This document shows, piece by piece, positions 1-10,197 of a stretch of 64,000 nucleotides of DNA; position 1 is the first letter of the stretch, and each line of letters opens with the position of its first letter. The notes beneath the pieces were generated by a model that did no database searches, was not told where the DNA came from, and saw only the letters and a program-made list of their open reading frames with translations. Both the position numbers and the translations under genes were made by a program. The stretch spans positions 1-64,000 of the forward strand of contig DXCC01000004.1 of the NCBI GenBank assembly GCA_019116245.1, written 5' to 3'. This DNA comes from Candidatus Tidjanibacter faecipullorum (GTDB taxonomy: Bacteria; Bacteroidota; Bacteroidia; Bacteroidales; Rikenellaceae).

Positions 1-33
1 TCCTGAGCCAGGATCAAACTCTCCATTGTAATG
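1..33 (-). rRNA. 16S rRNA, 5' end only (gene runs off the left edge)
   Basis: Reverse complement reads CATTACAATGGAGAGTTTGATCCTGGCTCAGGA, the canonical 16S 5' end. Confidence 0.93.
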
Positions 34-117
34 TTTTATTTGTATCTTGGCTTAACCTCAAAGGTGTTTTGATTCCGTTTCCATCTCCGGAAACCGGATA
101 AACTTTAGCTGCTCAAT

Positions 118-140
118 ATCTCTTCAAAGAACTTATTGCT
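118..140 (-). promoter_or_regulatory. boxA-like antitermination element in the rRNA leader
   Basis: Reverse complement contains aagTTCTTTGAAGAGATATTGAGC just upstream of 16S; resembles boxA (TGCTCTTTA-like). Confidence 0.35.
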
Positions 141-184
141 TTCGCCGTCTTTCCGACGCGCCGTTCATTATCTGAACGGGATCG

Positions 185-215
185 CAAAGGTAGCGACTTT
201 TTTCTTTCCTCCAAA
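185..215 (-). promoter_or_regulatory. rRNA promoter (proximal): TTTG-N19-TACCTTTG
   Basis: Plus strand caaaggta (185-192) and caaa (212-215) match the Bacteroidota -7 TAnnTTTG / -33 TTTG consensus on the minus strand. Confidence 0.65.
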
Positions 216-390
216 ATTTCGAGCCATTTTTTTTCAAACTTTTTTTCGACCGCCCGAAGCAACCGCCTCGAACCGCATCGTAAAAAAATCTTCGGAACCG
301 GCCTGCAACCTGCTGGCTGCCACCTCATTCCTTAAAACAACCCGAATCTCTTAAGAACCTTGCTTTGGAGTTCCTCTCTCAAAGCGGGTG

Positions 391-423
391 CAAAGATAAA
401 CCACTTTTACCCCCAATTCCAAA
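391..423 (-). promoter_or_regulatory. rRNA promoter (distal): TTTG-N21-TATCTTTG
   Basis: Plus strand caaagata (391-398) and caaa (420-423). Confidence 0.6.
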
Positions 424-555
424 TTTTTCCCAATCTTTTTTTGAAGAAAATTTATCTCTTTTCCAAAACCGACTATTTACAAAGCAGTTACACATTCGAC
501 AAAAAATCGTTGCCCAGGCATACGGGCTGACCCGAAGGCACCGTTACAAGGATAT

Positions 556-563
556 TAAGTTTG
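556..563 (+). promoter_or_regulatory. -7 element TAAGTTTG upstream of the glycogen operon
   Basis: Matches TAnnTTTG, 74 bp before the ATG; no clear -33 element. Confidence 0.4.
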
Positions 564-636
564 CGGAGGGCCATACAAACCCGTAAAATTATCCGTATCT
601 TTCGACGTTAAGCAGCCAACACAACACGTAAACAAT

Positions 637-3600
637 ATGACCACATCGAATAAACAACCCGCTTCCCTGCCCGACCGTCTCTTTGAGGTGAGCTGGGAAA
701 TCTGCAACAAGGTGGGCGGCATCCACACGGTGATCGCTACCAAAGCGCGCACCATGGTCGAACTATTCGGCACCCGCTACATCGCCATCGGCCCCGAAAT
801 CCACCGCGAAGGCGACAATCCCGAATTCGAGGAGACGCCCGACCTGTGGCAGGAGTGGCGCGACACCCTCTACCGGCAGGAGGGCATCCGCATCCGCATC
901 GGGCGCTGGCGCACGGCCGGCAAGCCCGTCACGCTGCTGGTGGACTTCAGCGACTTCATCAATCAGAAAAACGACATTCTCCGCCGGCTGTGGGACGACT
1001 ACCACGTCGATTCGATCAGCGGCCAGTGGGACTACATCGAACCGGTGCTGTTCGGCTACGCCGCCGGCAAGACAATCGAAAGTTTCTGCCGCACCTTCTG
1101 CGCGCCCGACGAGCGTCCCGCCGCCCACTTCCACGAATGGATGACGGCCAGCGGCGGCCTCTACCTGCGCCGTTTCGCTCCGCGCATCGCCACGCTCTTC
1201 ACCACCCATGCCACCGTACTGGGGCGCTGCATAGCGGGCAACGGACTGGAACTGTACGGTCCGCTCGCCACATTCGACCCCAATGACATGGCACGCCGCT
1301 TCAATGTGGTTGCCAAAAACTCCATCGAGCGGATCGCCGCCGCCCATCACGACTGCTTCACCACCGTCAGCGACATCACGGCGCGCGAGTGCCAGTATCT
1401 GCTGGGCAAGGCCCCCGATACGATCACGCCGAACGGCTTCGAGGATGACTTCACCTGGACCGGCGAAGCGCTGGCCGACAAGCGCAACGAAGCCCGCACC
1501 CGCCTCTTCGAGGTGGCCGGCGCCTGCTTCGGACGCACCTTCCCGGCCGACACGCTCGTCGTGGGCACCAGCGGACGCTTCGAGTTCCGCAACAAGGGAC
1601 TCGACGTCTTCCTCAAGGCGCTTGACCGGCTGGCCGCCGACGACTGTCCGCAGCGCGAGATCCTGGCCGTGGTGGCCGTACCGGCCGGCAACAACGGCCC
1701 GCGCAAGGATCTGATGGCCCGACTGGCCGACCCGACGCAACCCATTGACGCCGCCCAGCCGCCCTACCTGACCCACTACCTGAGCGATCCCGACCACGAC
1801 CCGATCGCCGGCGCCATCCGCTCGTCGGCCACGCTGAACCGCCCCGAAAACCGACTGTTCGTCCTCTACGTGCCGACCTATCTGGACGGCAAGGACGGCA
1901 TCTTCAACCTGCCCTACTATAATATATTGGCCGGCATGGACATGACGGTCTTCGCGTCGTACTACGAGCCGTGGGGCTACACGCCGCTGGAGAGCGCCGC
2001 CTTCTCGGTACCGACCGTCACGACCTCCCTCTCCGGATTCGGCTCGTGGGCCGAACAGCTCTTCCCCGCCAACTGCGGCATCGAAGTCATCCCGCGCAAC
2101 GACGACAACGACGAGGAGATCATCTCGCAGATTGCCGCCACGATCCGCAGCTATACCGCTATGTCGGCCGAAGCCTACGCCAAGGCGCGCGCCGAAGCCC
2201 GCCGGGTAGCCGAAGCCGCCCTGTGGGAACGGCTCATCATCCACTATCGCAACGCCTACGAGAAAGCCCTGCTGGGAGCTGCCGCGCGCACCCGACGCCA
2301 GTCCGACCAGGAGCGGCAGGCCGAACAGTTGCAGAGCATCCGCCCGCAGCCGACTCCCTCGCGCCCCTCGTGGACGCGGCTGATCGTCGAGGTCTACCTG
2401 CCCGAACGGCTGCGCCCGCTGGCCGCCCTGGCCAAAAACCTGTGGTGGTCGTGGACACTCGACGCCCATGAACTGTTCAGCTACATCGATCCCGAACAGT
2501 GGGATGCCTGCAGCCGCAACCCGATCACGCTGCTCGACCAGCTCTCGGCCCAGCGGCTGGCCGAACTGGAACAGGACGAGGTGTTCCTCAAACGCATGGA
2601 TGCCGTCTATGCCGATTTCCAGCGCTACATGGCCCGCAAGGCCGACCAGCAGGCGCCGCGCATTGCCTACTTCAGCATGGAGTACGGCCTGCACCACTCG
2701 CTGAAGATCTATTCGGGCGGTCTGGGCATCCTGGCCGGCGACTACCTGAAGGAGGCCAGCGACCGCAACGTGCCGATGGTGGCCGTGGGCCTGCTCTACC
2801 GCTACGGCTACTTCACGCAGCGGCTCTCGGCCGACGGCACCCAGGAGGCCGCCTACGAGGCACAGGACTTCAACAAGCTGCCCATCACCCCCGTGCGCGA
2901 CGAATTCGGCAACTGGTGTGCGGCCCAGATCTCCTTCCCCGGCCGCACCGTGACGGCCCGCATCTGGAAATGCGAGGTGGGACGCACCGACCTTTACCTG
3001 CTCGATACGGACCATGACCTCAACCTGGCCGAAGACCGCGCCATCACCCACCACCTCTACGGCGGCGACTGGGAGAACCGCTTCCGCCAGGAGATTCTGC
3101 TGGGCGTGGGCGGCATCCGGGCCCTCGACCGGCTGGGCATCCGCGCCGACCTGTTCCACTGCAACGAGGGCCACGCCGCCTTCATCGGCATCGAGCGGAT
3201 CAACCGGCTCATCGAACGCTCCCGCCTCTCCTTCAGCGAGGCAGTCGAGGTGGTGCGCGCCTCCTCGCTCTTCACCACCCATACGCCCGTTCCGGCCGGC
3301 CACGACGCCTTCAGCGAAGACATGCTCCGCAAGTACATGTCCCACTACCCCGACCGACTGGGCATCACCTGGGAGCAGTTCATCAGCCTGGGCCGGGCCA
3401 ACCCGCAGGATACCAATGAGAAATTCTCGATGAGCGTGCTGGCCAGCAACCTCTCCCAGGAGATCAACGGCGTCAGCCGCCTGCACGGCGAGGTGAGCCG
3501 CGAGCTGCTGGGCAACATCTGGCCGGGCTACTTCCCGGACGAGCTGCACGTGGGCTACGTCACCAACGGCGTCCACTTCCCCACCTGGACCGCTTCGGAC

Positions 3601-4902
3601 ATGCGCAAGCTCTATGCTCGCTACTTCCCGGAGGGCTTCTCCGAGGAGGAGTGCGATCCGCAGGCCTGGCAGAAGGCCAAGACGATTCCCGACGCGGAGT
3701 ACTGGGGCGAACGGCTGAAACTCAAGGCCCGCCTGCTGCGCCGCGTGCGCGAATATGTCAGCCGCCCCGAGCAGAGCAACCTAACCTCGCCGCAGGCCAT
3801 GGTCAAGATTCTCGAGTCGCTCGACACGGACGTACTGACCATCGGCTTCGCCCGCCGCTTCGCCACCTACAAGCGGGCCAACCTGCTCTTCACCGACCTC
3901 GACCGGCTGGATGCCATCGTCAACAACCCCGACCGGCCCGTGCGCTTCATCTTCGCGGGCAAGGCCCATCCGGACGACATTCCGGGTCAGGACCTGATCA
4001 AGCGGATCATCGAGGTGGCCGCCATGCCCCGCTTCACGGGCAAGATCATCTTCGTCGCCAACTACGACATGTACATTGCCCGCCGGATGGTGCAGGGCGT
4101 GGACGTCTGGCTCAACACCCCGACCCGTCCGCAGGAAGCCTCCGGCACGAGCGGCATGAAGGCCGCCATGAACGGCGTCATGCAGTTCAGCGTACTGGAC
4201 GGCTGGTGGGTGGAGGGCTACCTCAAGGGAGCCGGCTGGGCCCTGCCCCAGGAGCAGACCTACCAGGATCCCGCTTTCCAGAACGAACTCGACGCGGCGG
4301 TCATCTACCGCACGATCGAGGAGGAGATCGTACCGCTCTACTACCGCCGGGGCGAGGACGGCATTCCGCACGACTGGGTAGCCGCCTCGAAGCGCTGCGT
4401 AGCCGACATCGCCTCGCGCTTCACGACCACCCGCATGCTGGCCGACTACCGCGAGCGGTTCTACGACAAGCTCTACACGCGCAGCCAGGCCCTCACGGCC
4501 GACCACTACGCCATGGCTCGCAGCATCGCCGCCTGGAAACAGCGCGTCGCCTCGCTGTGGGATCAGGTGCGCATCGTCCGTACGCAGGGCTTCGACATCA
4601 GCCGTCGGGCCATCGTCGTCAGCCACCCCTACCACATCGAGGCGGTGATCGACAGCGCCGGCCTCTCGCCCGAAGAGCTGGGCGCGGAGATGGTGCTGGC
4701 CGAACAGATCGAAGCCGAGTCCAACGTCCGGATTGCCGACCGCATCGAGCTGTGCCCGGTCGGCCGCGAAGGCACGCTGATCCGCTATGCGCTGGACTAT
4801 ACACCGACCACGCCGGGCTCCTACGACGTCGCCATCCGGGTCTATCCCAAGAACGCCCTGCTGCCTCACAGGATGGACTTCGCGCTCGTCAAGTGGGCCT
4901 GA
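637..4902 (+). CDS. Bifunctional fusion: GT3-type glycogen synthase + GT35 alpha-glucan phosphorylase
   Basis: N-terminus EVSWEICNKVGGIHTVIATKA...FTTHATVLGRCIAGN (GT3 type); C-terminal part AYFSMEYGLHHSLKIYSGGLGILAGDYLKEASD...GTSGMKAAMNGVMQFSVLDGWW (phosphorylase). Confidence 0.92.
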   Translation: MTTSNKQPASLPDRLFEVSWEICNKVGGIHTVIATKARTMVELFGTRYIAIGPEIHREGDNPEFEETPDLWQEWRDTLYRQEGIRIRIGRWRTAGKPVTLLVDFSDFINQKNDILRRLWDDYHVDSISGQWDYIEPVLFGYAAGKTIESFCRTFCAPDERPAAHFHEWMTASGGLYLRRFAPRIATLFTTHATVLGRCIAGNGLELYGPLATFDPNDMARRFNVVAKNSIERIAAAHHDCFTTVSDITARECQYLLGKAPDTITPNGFEDDFTWTGEALADKRNEARTRLFEVAGACFGRTFPADTLVVGTSGRFEFRNKGLDVFLKALDRLAADDCPQREILAVVAVPAGNNGPRKDLMARLADPTQPIDAAQPPYLTHYLSDPDHDPIAGAIRSSATLNRPENRLFVLYVPTYLDGKDGIFNLPYYNILAGMDMTVFASYYEPWGYTPLESAAFSVPTVTTSLSGFGSWAEQLFPANCGIEVIPRNDDNDEEIISQIAATIRSYTAMSAEAYAKARAEARRVAEAALWERLIIHYRNAYEKALLGAAARTRRQSDQERQAEQLQSIRPQPTPSRPSWTRLIVEVYLPERLRPLAALAKNLWWSWTLDAHELFSYIDPEQWDACSRNPITLLDQLSAQRLAELEQDEVFLKRMDAVYADFQRYMARKADQQAPRIAYFSMEYGLHHSLKIYSGGLGILAGDYLKEASDRNVPMVAVGLLYRYGYFTQRLSADGTQEAAYEAQDFNKLPITPVRDEFGNWCAAQISFPGRTVTARIWKCEVGRTDLYLLDTDHDLNLAEDRAITHHLYGGDWENRFRQEILLGVGGIRALDRLGIRADLFHCNEGHAAFIGIERINRLIERSRLSFSEAVEVVRASSLFTTHTPVPAGHDAFSEDMLRKYMSHYPDRLGITWEQFISLGRANPQDTNEKFSMSVLASNLSQEINGVSRLHGEVSRELLGNIWPGYFPDELHVGYVTNGVHFPTWTASDMRKLYARYFPEGFSEEECDPQAWQKAKTIPDAEYWGERLKLKARLLRRVREYVSRPEQSNLTSPQAMVKILESLDTDVLTIGFARRFATYKRANLLFTDLDRLDAIVNNPDRPVRFIFAGKAHPDDIPGQDLIKRIIEVAAMPRFTGKIIFVANYDMYIARRMVQGVDVWLNTPTRPQEASGTSGMKAAMNGVMQFSVLDGWWVEGYLKGAGWALPQEQTYQDPAFQNELDAAVIYRTIEEEIVPLYYRRGEDGIPHDWVAASKRCVADIASRFTTTRMLADYRERFYDKLYTRSQALTADHYAMARSIAAWKQRVASLWDQVRIVRTQGFDISRRAIVVSHPYHIEAVIDSAGLSPEELGAEMVLAEQIEAESNVRIADRIELCPVGREGTLIRYALDYTPTTPGSYDVAIRVYPKNALLPHRMDFALVKWA

Positions 4903-5037
4903 CCGACCGCTACCGGTTCCGGGATGCCGCAAGACACCCCGGAACTTTTCGCCGGATTTTCCATACATGAATGGAAAATTATACCTATATTTATAGAAAG
5001 AACAGAAGCCCGCAAAGGCTCGGCAAAAACAAACCCT

Positions 5038-7029
5038 ATGTCCGTTCTCGAATTCGACAAGACCCAGCTCGGCAATCTGGAGTATTCGCTCCGGCGGGAG
5101 ATGCTCGCCACCAACCGGGCGGGAGGTTACATGAGCACCACGCTGGTGGGCTGCAACACGCGCAAGTACCACGGACTGTTCGTCGCTCCGGTGATCGAGG
5201 GCGACGAGCACGACTACGTCATGCTCTCCTCGCTCGACGAAACGATCATCCAGCACGAACAGGCCTTCAACCTGGGCATCCACCGCTACCCCGGCGTCTA
5301 TGAGCCCAAGGGCCATAAATACCTGGTGGATTTCCACTATACCCCCACCCCGTCGCTGACCTACCGCGTCGGCGGCGTACTGCTGCGCAAGGAGCTGCTC
5401 TGGATCCACGCCCACCCGCAGCTGCTGATCCGCTACACGCTGCTGGAAGCCTCCTCGCCGACTACGCTGCGGCTGCGCCCCTTCCTGGCCTTCCGCGACA
5501 AGCACACGCTCGGCAAGGCCAACTTCTACGCCGACGGCCACTCCTATCCGGTGCCGGGCGGTGTCCGCAACCGCCTCTACGAGGGGTTCCCGTGGCTCTA
5601 CCTGCAGGTGGACAGCGACGCGGCCGAATTTGTGGCCGCCCCCGACTGGTACTACAACTTCGAGTACGACGAGGAGCGCGCCCGCGGCTACGACTACCTC
5701 GAGGATCTGCTCACGACAGGCTACTTCGAGGTGCCGATCACCCGCGAACGGCCGATCGTCTTCTCGTGTTCGATCGAAGCCGCCCGTTCGGCCGCCGCAC
5801 TGGACGACCTGTTCGAGGAGGAGCTGGCCCGCCGCAGCGACAAGCGCGACTTCCTCTCCTGCCTGCGCCACTCGGCCCGCCAGTTCATCGTCCGCCGCGG
5901 CGACCGGACCGAAATCACGGCCGGCTATCCCTGGTTCGGACGCTGGGGCCGCGACACCTTCATCGCCCTGCCGGGCATCACGCTCACCCAGGGCGACGTA
6001 ACCAGTTGCACCGAAGCGCTGGACACCCTCACGGCCCAGATGCACGAAGGGCTCTTCCCCAACCTGGGTTCGGCTTACAACTCGGTCGATGCGCCGCTGT
6101 GGTTCTTCTGGACCCTCCAACAACTGGCCGAACACCTGCCCGAGGAGCAGATCTGGACCCGATACGGCCGTGCGATGCGCACCATTCTCGACTCCTACCG
6201 CCGGGGCATCGGCGACAACATCGCCATGCGCGAGGACGGTCTGATCCGCGCCTCCCATCCGCAATATGCCATGACGTGGATGGACGCCGTCGTGGACGGA
6301 CGCCCCGTCACGGGACGCGAAGGCTGCCAGGTGGAGGTCAATGCCCTGTGGTACAATGCCGTCTGCTACACGCTCAGCCTGGCCGAGCGCTACGGCGACG
6401 AGGCCTTTGCAGCCCGCTGGCGCGACCTGCCTGCCCGCATCCGGGAGGCATTCATGGCAGCCTTCTGGGATGAAAACCGGGGCTACCTGGCCGACTACAT
6501 GACCGACGGCGGCGAGCGCAACACGGACATTCGCCCCAATCAGGTGATCGCCTGCTCGCTGGCCTACAAGATACCGGACGAGGCCCAGCAGCTGGCCATC
6601 CTCTCCACCGTGAAGCAACACCTGCTCACGCCGCGCGGACTGCGCACCCTCTCGCCGCGCAACCCCAAGTACAAGGGACGCTACGAGGGCAATCCCGCCG
6701 AACGCGACCGCGCCTACCATCAGGGCACGGTGTGGGTATGGCCCCTGGAGCACTACGTGCGCGCCTGGTTCGACCTGCGGGGCGAAGCCTTCCTGCCGGA
6801 AGCCGAACATCTGCTGGCCGGCTTCGAGGAGGATCTGGACAGCTACGGCATCGGCTCCCTGCCCGAAATCTACGACGGCGACCCGCCCCACACGCAGCGC
6901 GGCGCCATTTCGCAGGCATGGAGCGTGGGCGCCGTGCTGCGCATCCGCGAGATGATCGACCGCATGCAGGCCGTCCGGTCGTCCGCGAACCATCAAACCG
7001 ATCAAGCACAAGAGAAGACACAGTTATGA
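5038..7029 (+). CDS. Glycogen debranching enzyme (amylo-alpha-1,6-glucosidase family)
   Basis: MSVLEFDKTQLGNLEYSLRREMLATNRAGGYMSTTLVGCNTRKYHGLF...AGYPWFGRWGRDTFIALPGI; ATG at 5038 preferred over the longer ORF. Confidence 0.92.
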   Translation: MSVLEFDKTQLGNLEYSLRREMLATNRAGGYMSTTLVGCNTRKYHGLFVAPVIEGDEHDYVMLSSLDETIIQHEQAFNLGIHRYPGVYEPKGHKYLVDFHYTPTPSLTYRVGGVLLRKELLWIHAHPQLLIRYTLLEASSPTTLRLRPFLAFRDKHTLGKANFYADGHSYPVPGGVRNRLYEGFPWLYLQVDSDAAEFVAAPDWYYNFEYDEERARGYDYLEDLLTTGYFEVPITRERPIVFSCSIEAARSAAALDDLFEEELARRSDKRDFLSCLRHSARQFIVRRGDRTEITAGYPWFGRWGRDTFIALPGITLTQGDVTSCTEALDTLTAQMHEGLFPNLGSAYNSVDAPLWFFWTLQQLAEHLPEEQIWTRYGRAMRTILDSYRRGIGDNIAMREDGLIRASHPQYAMTWMDAVVDGRPVTGREGCQVEVNALWYNAVCYTLSLAERYGDEAFAARWRDLPARIREAFMAAFWDENRGYLADYMTDGGERNTDIRPNQVIACSLAYKIPDEAQQLAILSTVKQHLLTPRGLRTLSPRNPKYKGRYEGNPAERDRAYHQGTVWVWPLEHYVRAWFDLRGEAFLPEAEHLLAGFEEDLDSYGIGSLPEIYDGDPPHTQRGAISQAWSVGAVLRIREMIDRMQAVRSSANHQTDQAQEKTQL

Positions 7030-8324
7030 GAGTATTGATGTTCGGCTGGGAGTTTCCGCCGCATATTGCCGGCGGACTGGGAACCGCCTGCTACGGTCTG
7101 ACCCGCGGTCTGGCCCGCAATGGCGTCGATGTGACGTTCGTCGTGCCGAAAGCCTACGGCGACGAGGACGGCCGGTTCGCCCGCATCGTCAATGCCAGCG
7201 ACGTGGAGACGCGTTTCACGGAGGACACCTATTCGCAGGAGCTGCAGAAACGGCTCTCGTTTATCCAGATCGACTCGCCGCTGACCCCCTATATCACGCC
7301 CGAGGAGTATGCCGAGGGCGAAACCTTCCACCACACCGCCCACCATACGGGCCGGACCCTCTGGCAGGGACGCTACGCCTTTGCCGGCGCCTACGGTCCG
7401 AACCTGATGGAGGAGGTGGCGCGCTATGCGATCATCGCCGGACAGCTTGCCGGCGATCTGCGCGACTCGTTCGACGTGATCCACGTTCACGACTGGCTCA
7501 CCTACTACGCCGGCATCGCCGCCAAGCGGGCCTCGGGCAAACCCCTCGTGGTCCACATCCACGCCACCGAATTCGACCGCAGCGGCGAACACGTCAATCA
7601 GACCGTCTATGACATCGAACGCGCCGGCATGGAAGCGGCCGACTGTGTGATTGCCGTAAGCAATCTCACGCGCCGCATCGTCATCGAACGCTACGGCATT
7701 GCCCCCGAGAAGGTGGTCACCGTCCACAACGCCGTGCGGTTCGCCTCCACGCCCGACGAGGAGGTGCGCCGCGGACTGGACGACAAGATCGTCACCTTCC
7801 TCGGCCGCATCACCTACCAGAAAGGGCCCGACTACTTCGTCGAGGCGGCCGCCAAGGTGCTGGCCCGCGTGCCGAACGTGCGCTTCGTGATGGCCGGCAG
7901 CGGAGACATGATGCCCCACGTGGTGCGCCGTGTGGCCAGCCTGGGCATCGCCGACCGGTTCCACTTCACAGGCTTCCTGCGCGGTGCCGACGTCAACCGC
8001 ATGTTTGCCCTGAGCGACGTCTATGTGATGCCCTCCGTCTCGGAGCCGTTCGGCATCTCGCCGCTGGAGGCGATGCGCGCCAACGTGCCGGTCATCATCT
8101 CCAAACAGTCGGGAGTGGCCGAGGTGCTCGATTATGCGCTGAAGGTGGACTACTGGGATGTGGACGCCCTGGCCGACGACATCCATGCGCTGATCTCCTA
8201 CCCTGCCCTGGCCCACCTCTTCGCCCGCAAGGGACGCGAGGAGGTGACCGGACTCAAGTGGAACGACGCCGCCGCCAAGGTCAAACAGGTCTACGAACGC
8301 GTCATCGCGGAGGCCGGCCGCTGA
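7026..8324 (+). CDS. GT4 family glycosyltransferase
   Basis: MRVLMFGWEFPPHIAGGLGTACYGLTRGL...VMPSVSEPFGISPLEAMRANVPVI; ATGA overlap with the upstream stop. Confidence 0.93.
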   Translation: MRVLMFGWEFPPHIAGGLGTACYGLTRGLARNGVDVTFVVPKAYGDEDGRFARIVNASDVETRFTEDTYSQELQKRLSFIQIDSPLTPYITPEEYAEGETFHHTAHHTGRTLWQGRYAFAGAYGPNLMEEVARYAIIAGQLAGDLRDSFDVIHVHDWLTYYAGIAAKRASGKPLVVHIHATEFDRSGEHVNQTVYDIERAGMEAADCVIAVSNLTRRIVIERYGIAPEKVVTVHNAVRFASTPDEEVRRGLDDKIVTFLGRITYQKGPDYFVEAAAKVLARVPNVRFVMAGSGDMMPHVVRRVASLGIADRFHFTGFLRGADVNRMFALSDVYVMPSVSEPFGISPLEAMRANVPVIISKQSGVAEVLDYALKVDYWDVDALADDIHALISYPALAHLFARKGREEVTGLKWNDAAAKVKQVYERVIAEAGR

Positions 8325-8367
8325 GATGCCCGCCCCCCTTACCGGAAAACAATGAAAGAACCGCAAT

Positions 8368-9564
8368 ATGAAAACTCTGTCGCTATTCTTTGAGGTACAC
8401 CGCCCCATGCTGCTGCGGACCTACCGCTTCTTCGACATGGGCGTCGATCACAACTACCTCGACGATGCCCGCAACCGGACCGCCATGCAGCGGGCCGCCA
8501 TGAACGTCTATCAGCCCATGAACGCCCTGCTGGCCGACCTGATCCGCGCCCATGGCAACCGCTTCCACGTCAGCTTCTACCTCTCGGGGCTCGCCATCGA
8601 ACAGATGCGCTCCTTCGCGCCCGATGCGCTGCAAAGTTTCCGCGATCTGGCGGCCACCGGCTGCGTCGAATTCGTGGCCGGCACCTACTCCGACTCGCTG
8701 GCCTCACTGGCGGGCGAGGAGCCCTTCCGCGACGAGGTGGCCCGCCACACCGAAATCATCCGCCGGGAGTTCGGCCAGACCCCCCGCACGCTCTACAACA
8801 CGGCCATGCTCTACTCCGACTCGATCGGCGCCATGGCCGCCTCGATGGGCTACCAGACCATGCTGGGCGAAGGCGCCCGTCACCTGCTCGGCTGGAAAAG
8901 CCCGAACTACGTCTATGCCAATCCACTGAACCAGAAGCTGCGCGTCCTGTTGCGCAACTACCGGCTGAGCGACGACATTGCCTTCCGCTTCTCGGACACC
9001 CGCTGGTCGGAGTGGCCGCTCACGGCCGAAAAATACCTCGGCTGGATCCAGGGCGACCGCGGCGACACGGTCAACCTCTGCCTGGACTACGACGTCTTCG
9101 GCAGCTGGCAGCGGGCCGACAGCGGCATCTTTGACTTCGTACGGGCCTTCGTGGATCAGGCCATCGGCAGCGGATTCACCTTCGTCACCCCCGCCGAGAG
9201 CGCCCGCGCCCACCAGCCGATCGGCATTCTCCATGCCCCCCACGCCACGTCGTGGGCCGACGAGGAGCGCGACACCTCGGCCTGGCTCGGCAACGAACTC
9301 CAGCAGGAGGCCTTCAACAAGCTCTACGCCCAGTACGAGGCGGTGCGCCAGCTCGATTCGCCCGACCTCAACCACGTCTGGAACTTTCTCCAGACGGCCG
9401 ACCACTTCTACTGGATGGGCACCAAATGGTTCACGGAGGCGAGCCGCCAGAACAGCAACAACCCCTACGGTTCGAGTTACGACGCCTTCATCAACTACAT
9501 GAACGTGCTGAGCGACTTCATCAACGAAATCGCCCGCCGCAAGGCGGCCGCCACGTCGCGGTAG
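8368..9564 (+). CDS. GH57 family glycoside hydrolase
   Basis: MKTLSLFFEVHRPMLLRTYRFFDMG...HVSFYLSGLAIEQM; follows the GT4 in the glycogen operon. Confidence 0.9.
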   Translation: MKTLSLFFEVHRPMLLRTYRFFDMGVDHNYLDDARNRTAMQRAAMNVYQPMNALLADLIRAHGNRFHVSFYLSGLAIEQMRSFAPDALQSFRDLAATGCVEFVAGTYSDSLASLAGEEPFRDEVARHTEIIRREFGQTPRTLYNTAMLYSDSIGAMAASMGYQTMLGEGARHLLGWKSPNYVYANPLNQKLRVLLRNYRLSDDIAFRFSDTRWSEWPLTAEKYLGWIQGDRGDTVNLCLDYDVFGSWQRADSGIFDFVRAFVDQAIGSGFTFVTPAESARAHQPIGILHAPHATSWADEERDTSAWLGNELQQEAFNKLYAQYEAVRQLDSPDLNHVWNFLQTADHFYWMGTKWFTEASRQNSNNPYGSSYDAFINYMNVLSDFINEIARRKAAATSR

Positions 9565-9597
9565 GACACGCACGCGCGGTAGGACACGCACGCGCGG
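9557..9597 (+). repeat. 18-bp tandem repeat (about 2.3 copies of CGCGGTAGGACACGCACG)
   Basis: Direct reading of 9557-9574, 9575-9592 and a partial third copy; spans the GH57 stop codon. Confidence 0.85.
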
Positions 9598-9614
9598 CAC
9601 ACGCCCGACAACGA

Positions 9615-9647
9615 CAAGGGGGAGAACCGGATCGGTTCTCCCCCTTG
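9615..9647. terminator. Bidirectional hairpin between convergent genes
   Basis: CAAGGGGGAGAACCG-GAT-CGGTTCTCCCCCTTG. Confidence 0.8.
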
Positions 9648-9675
9648 CTTACGGGTTCCCTGCGATGGGCAGACC

Positions 9676-10023
9676 TTAATGATGATTACAATGCAAGGAT
9701 AGCGGTGTCTCCTCGATTTCAACTTCCTGTCGGGTCAGCACGCCATCCTCGAACGTGACGGTCGTAATCACCCGATTCTCCGACCGTGCCACACCGATGT
9801 AGATCAACTGGTCGTAACGGATGCCGTTTTCCACATACATTGCTTTGCCGACCGGCCGGCCACACAATTCGAGGACATCGTCGATCGACATGCCCAGCTC
9901 GATTTCATCCGGATGACACCCAAAGGATTGCTGCATGCCCGACGATACGCTGCAACCCGCCAGCAACAGCCCGGCGCTCAACAGCACGCCACACAGCCAC
10001 ACACGGCTTCCACTTCTTCGCAT
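9676..10023 (-). CDS. Small lipoprotein (SmpA/BamE- or DUF2845-like)
   Basis: MRRSGSRVWLCGVLLSAGLLLAGC lipobox, then IELGMSIDDVLELCGRPVGK. Confidence 0.6.
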   Translation of the reverse strand: MRRSGSRVWLCGVLLSAGLLLAGCSVSSGMQQSFGCHPDEIELGMSIDDVLELCGRPVGKAMYVENGIRYDQLIYIGVARSENRVITTVTFEDGVLTRQEVEIEETPLSLHCNHH

Positions 10024-10128
10024 ACGTTTCGTATTTTGAGCGATCGCGCGCAGGCTCCGCCGCGACGGGATCGCCCGGTTTTTGCACAAGACAGCCATTT
10101 ATCCGCCACCTTACTCCCGCTCCGGCCA

Positions 10129-10166
10129 CAAAAAAAATGAACGGCCGCCCCGTCGGAGCAGCCGTT
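10129..10166 (-). terminator. Terminator after proS
   Basis: Minus strand AACGGCTGCTCC-GACG-GGGCGGCCGTT followed by a T-run. Confidence 0.65.
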
Positions 10167-10197
10167 CCCCTGTATTCAGCGTCGTGCGCCCGGGCCG

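Noticed and set aside
113-773. Short ORFs in the rRNA leader and intergenic region
   Set aside because: AT-rich leader region with promoter elements; translations have no coding character.
763-3576. 937-aa minus-strand ORF inside the glycogen synthase/phosphorylase gene
   Set aside because: Antisense shadow; the sense strand has clear GT3/GT35 motifs.
3781-7011. 1076-aa minus-strand ORF across the phosphorylase/debranching junction
   Set aside because: Antisense shadow spanning two real genes.
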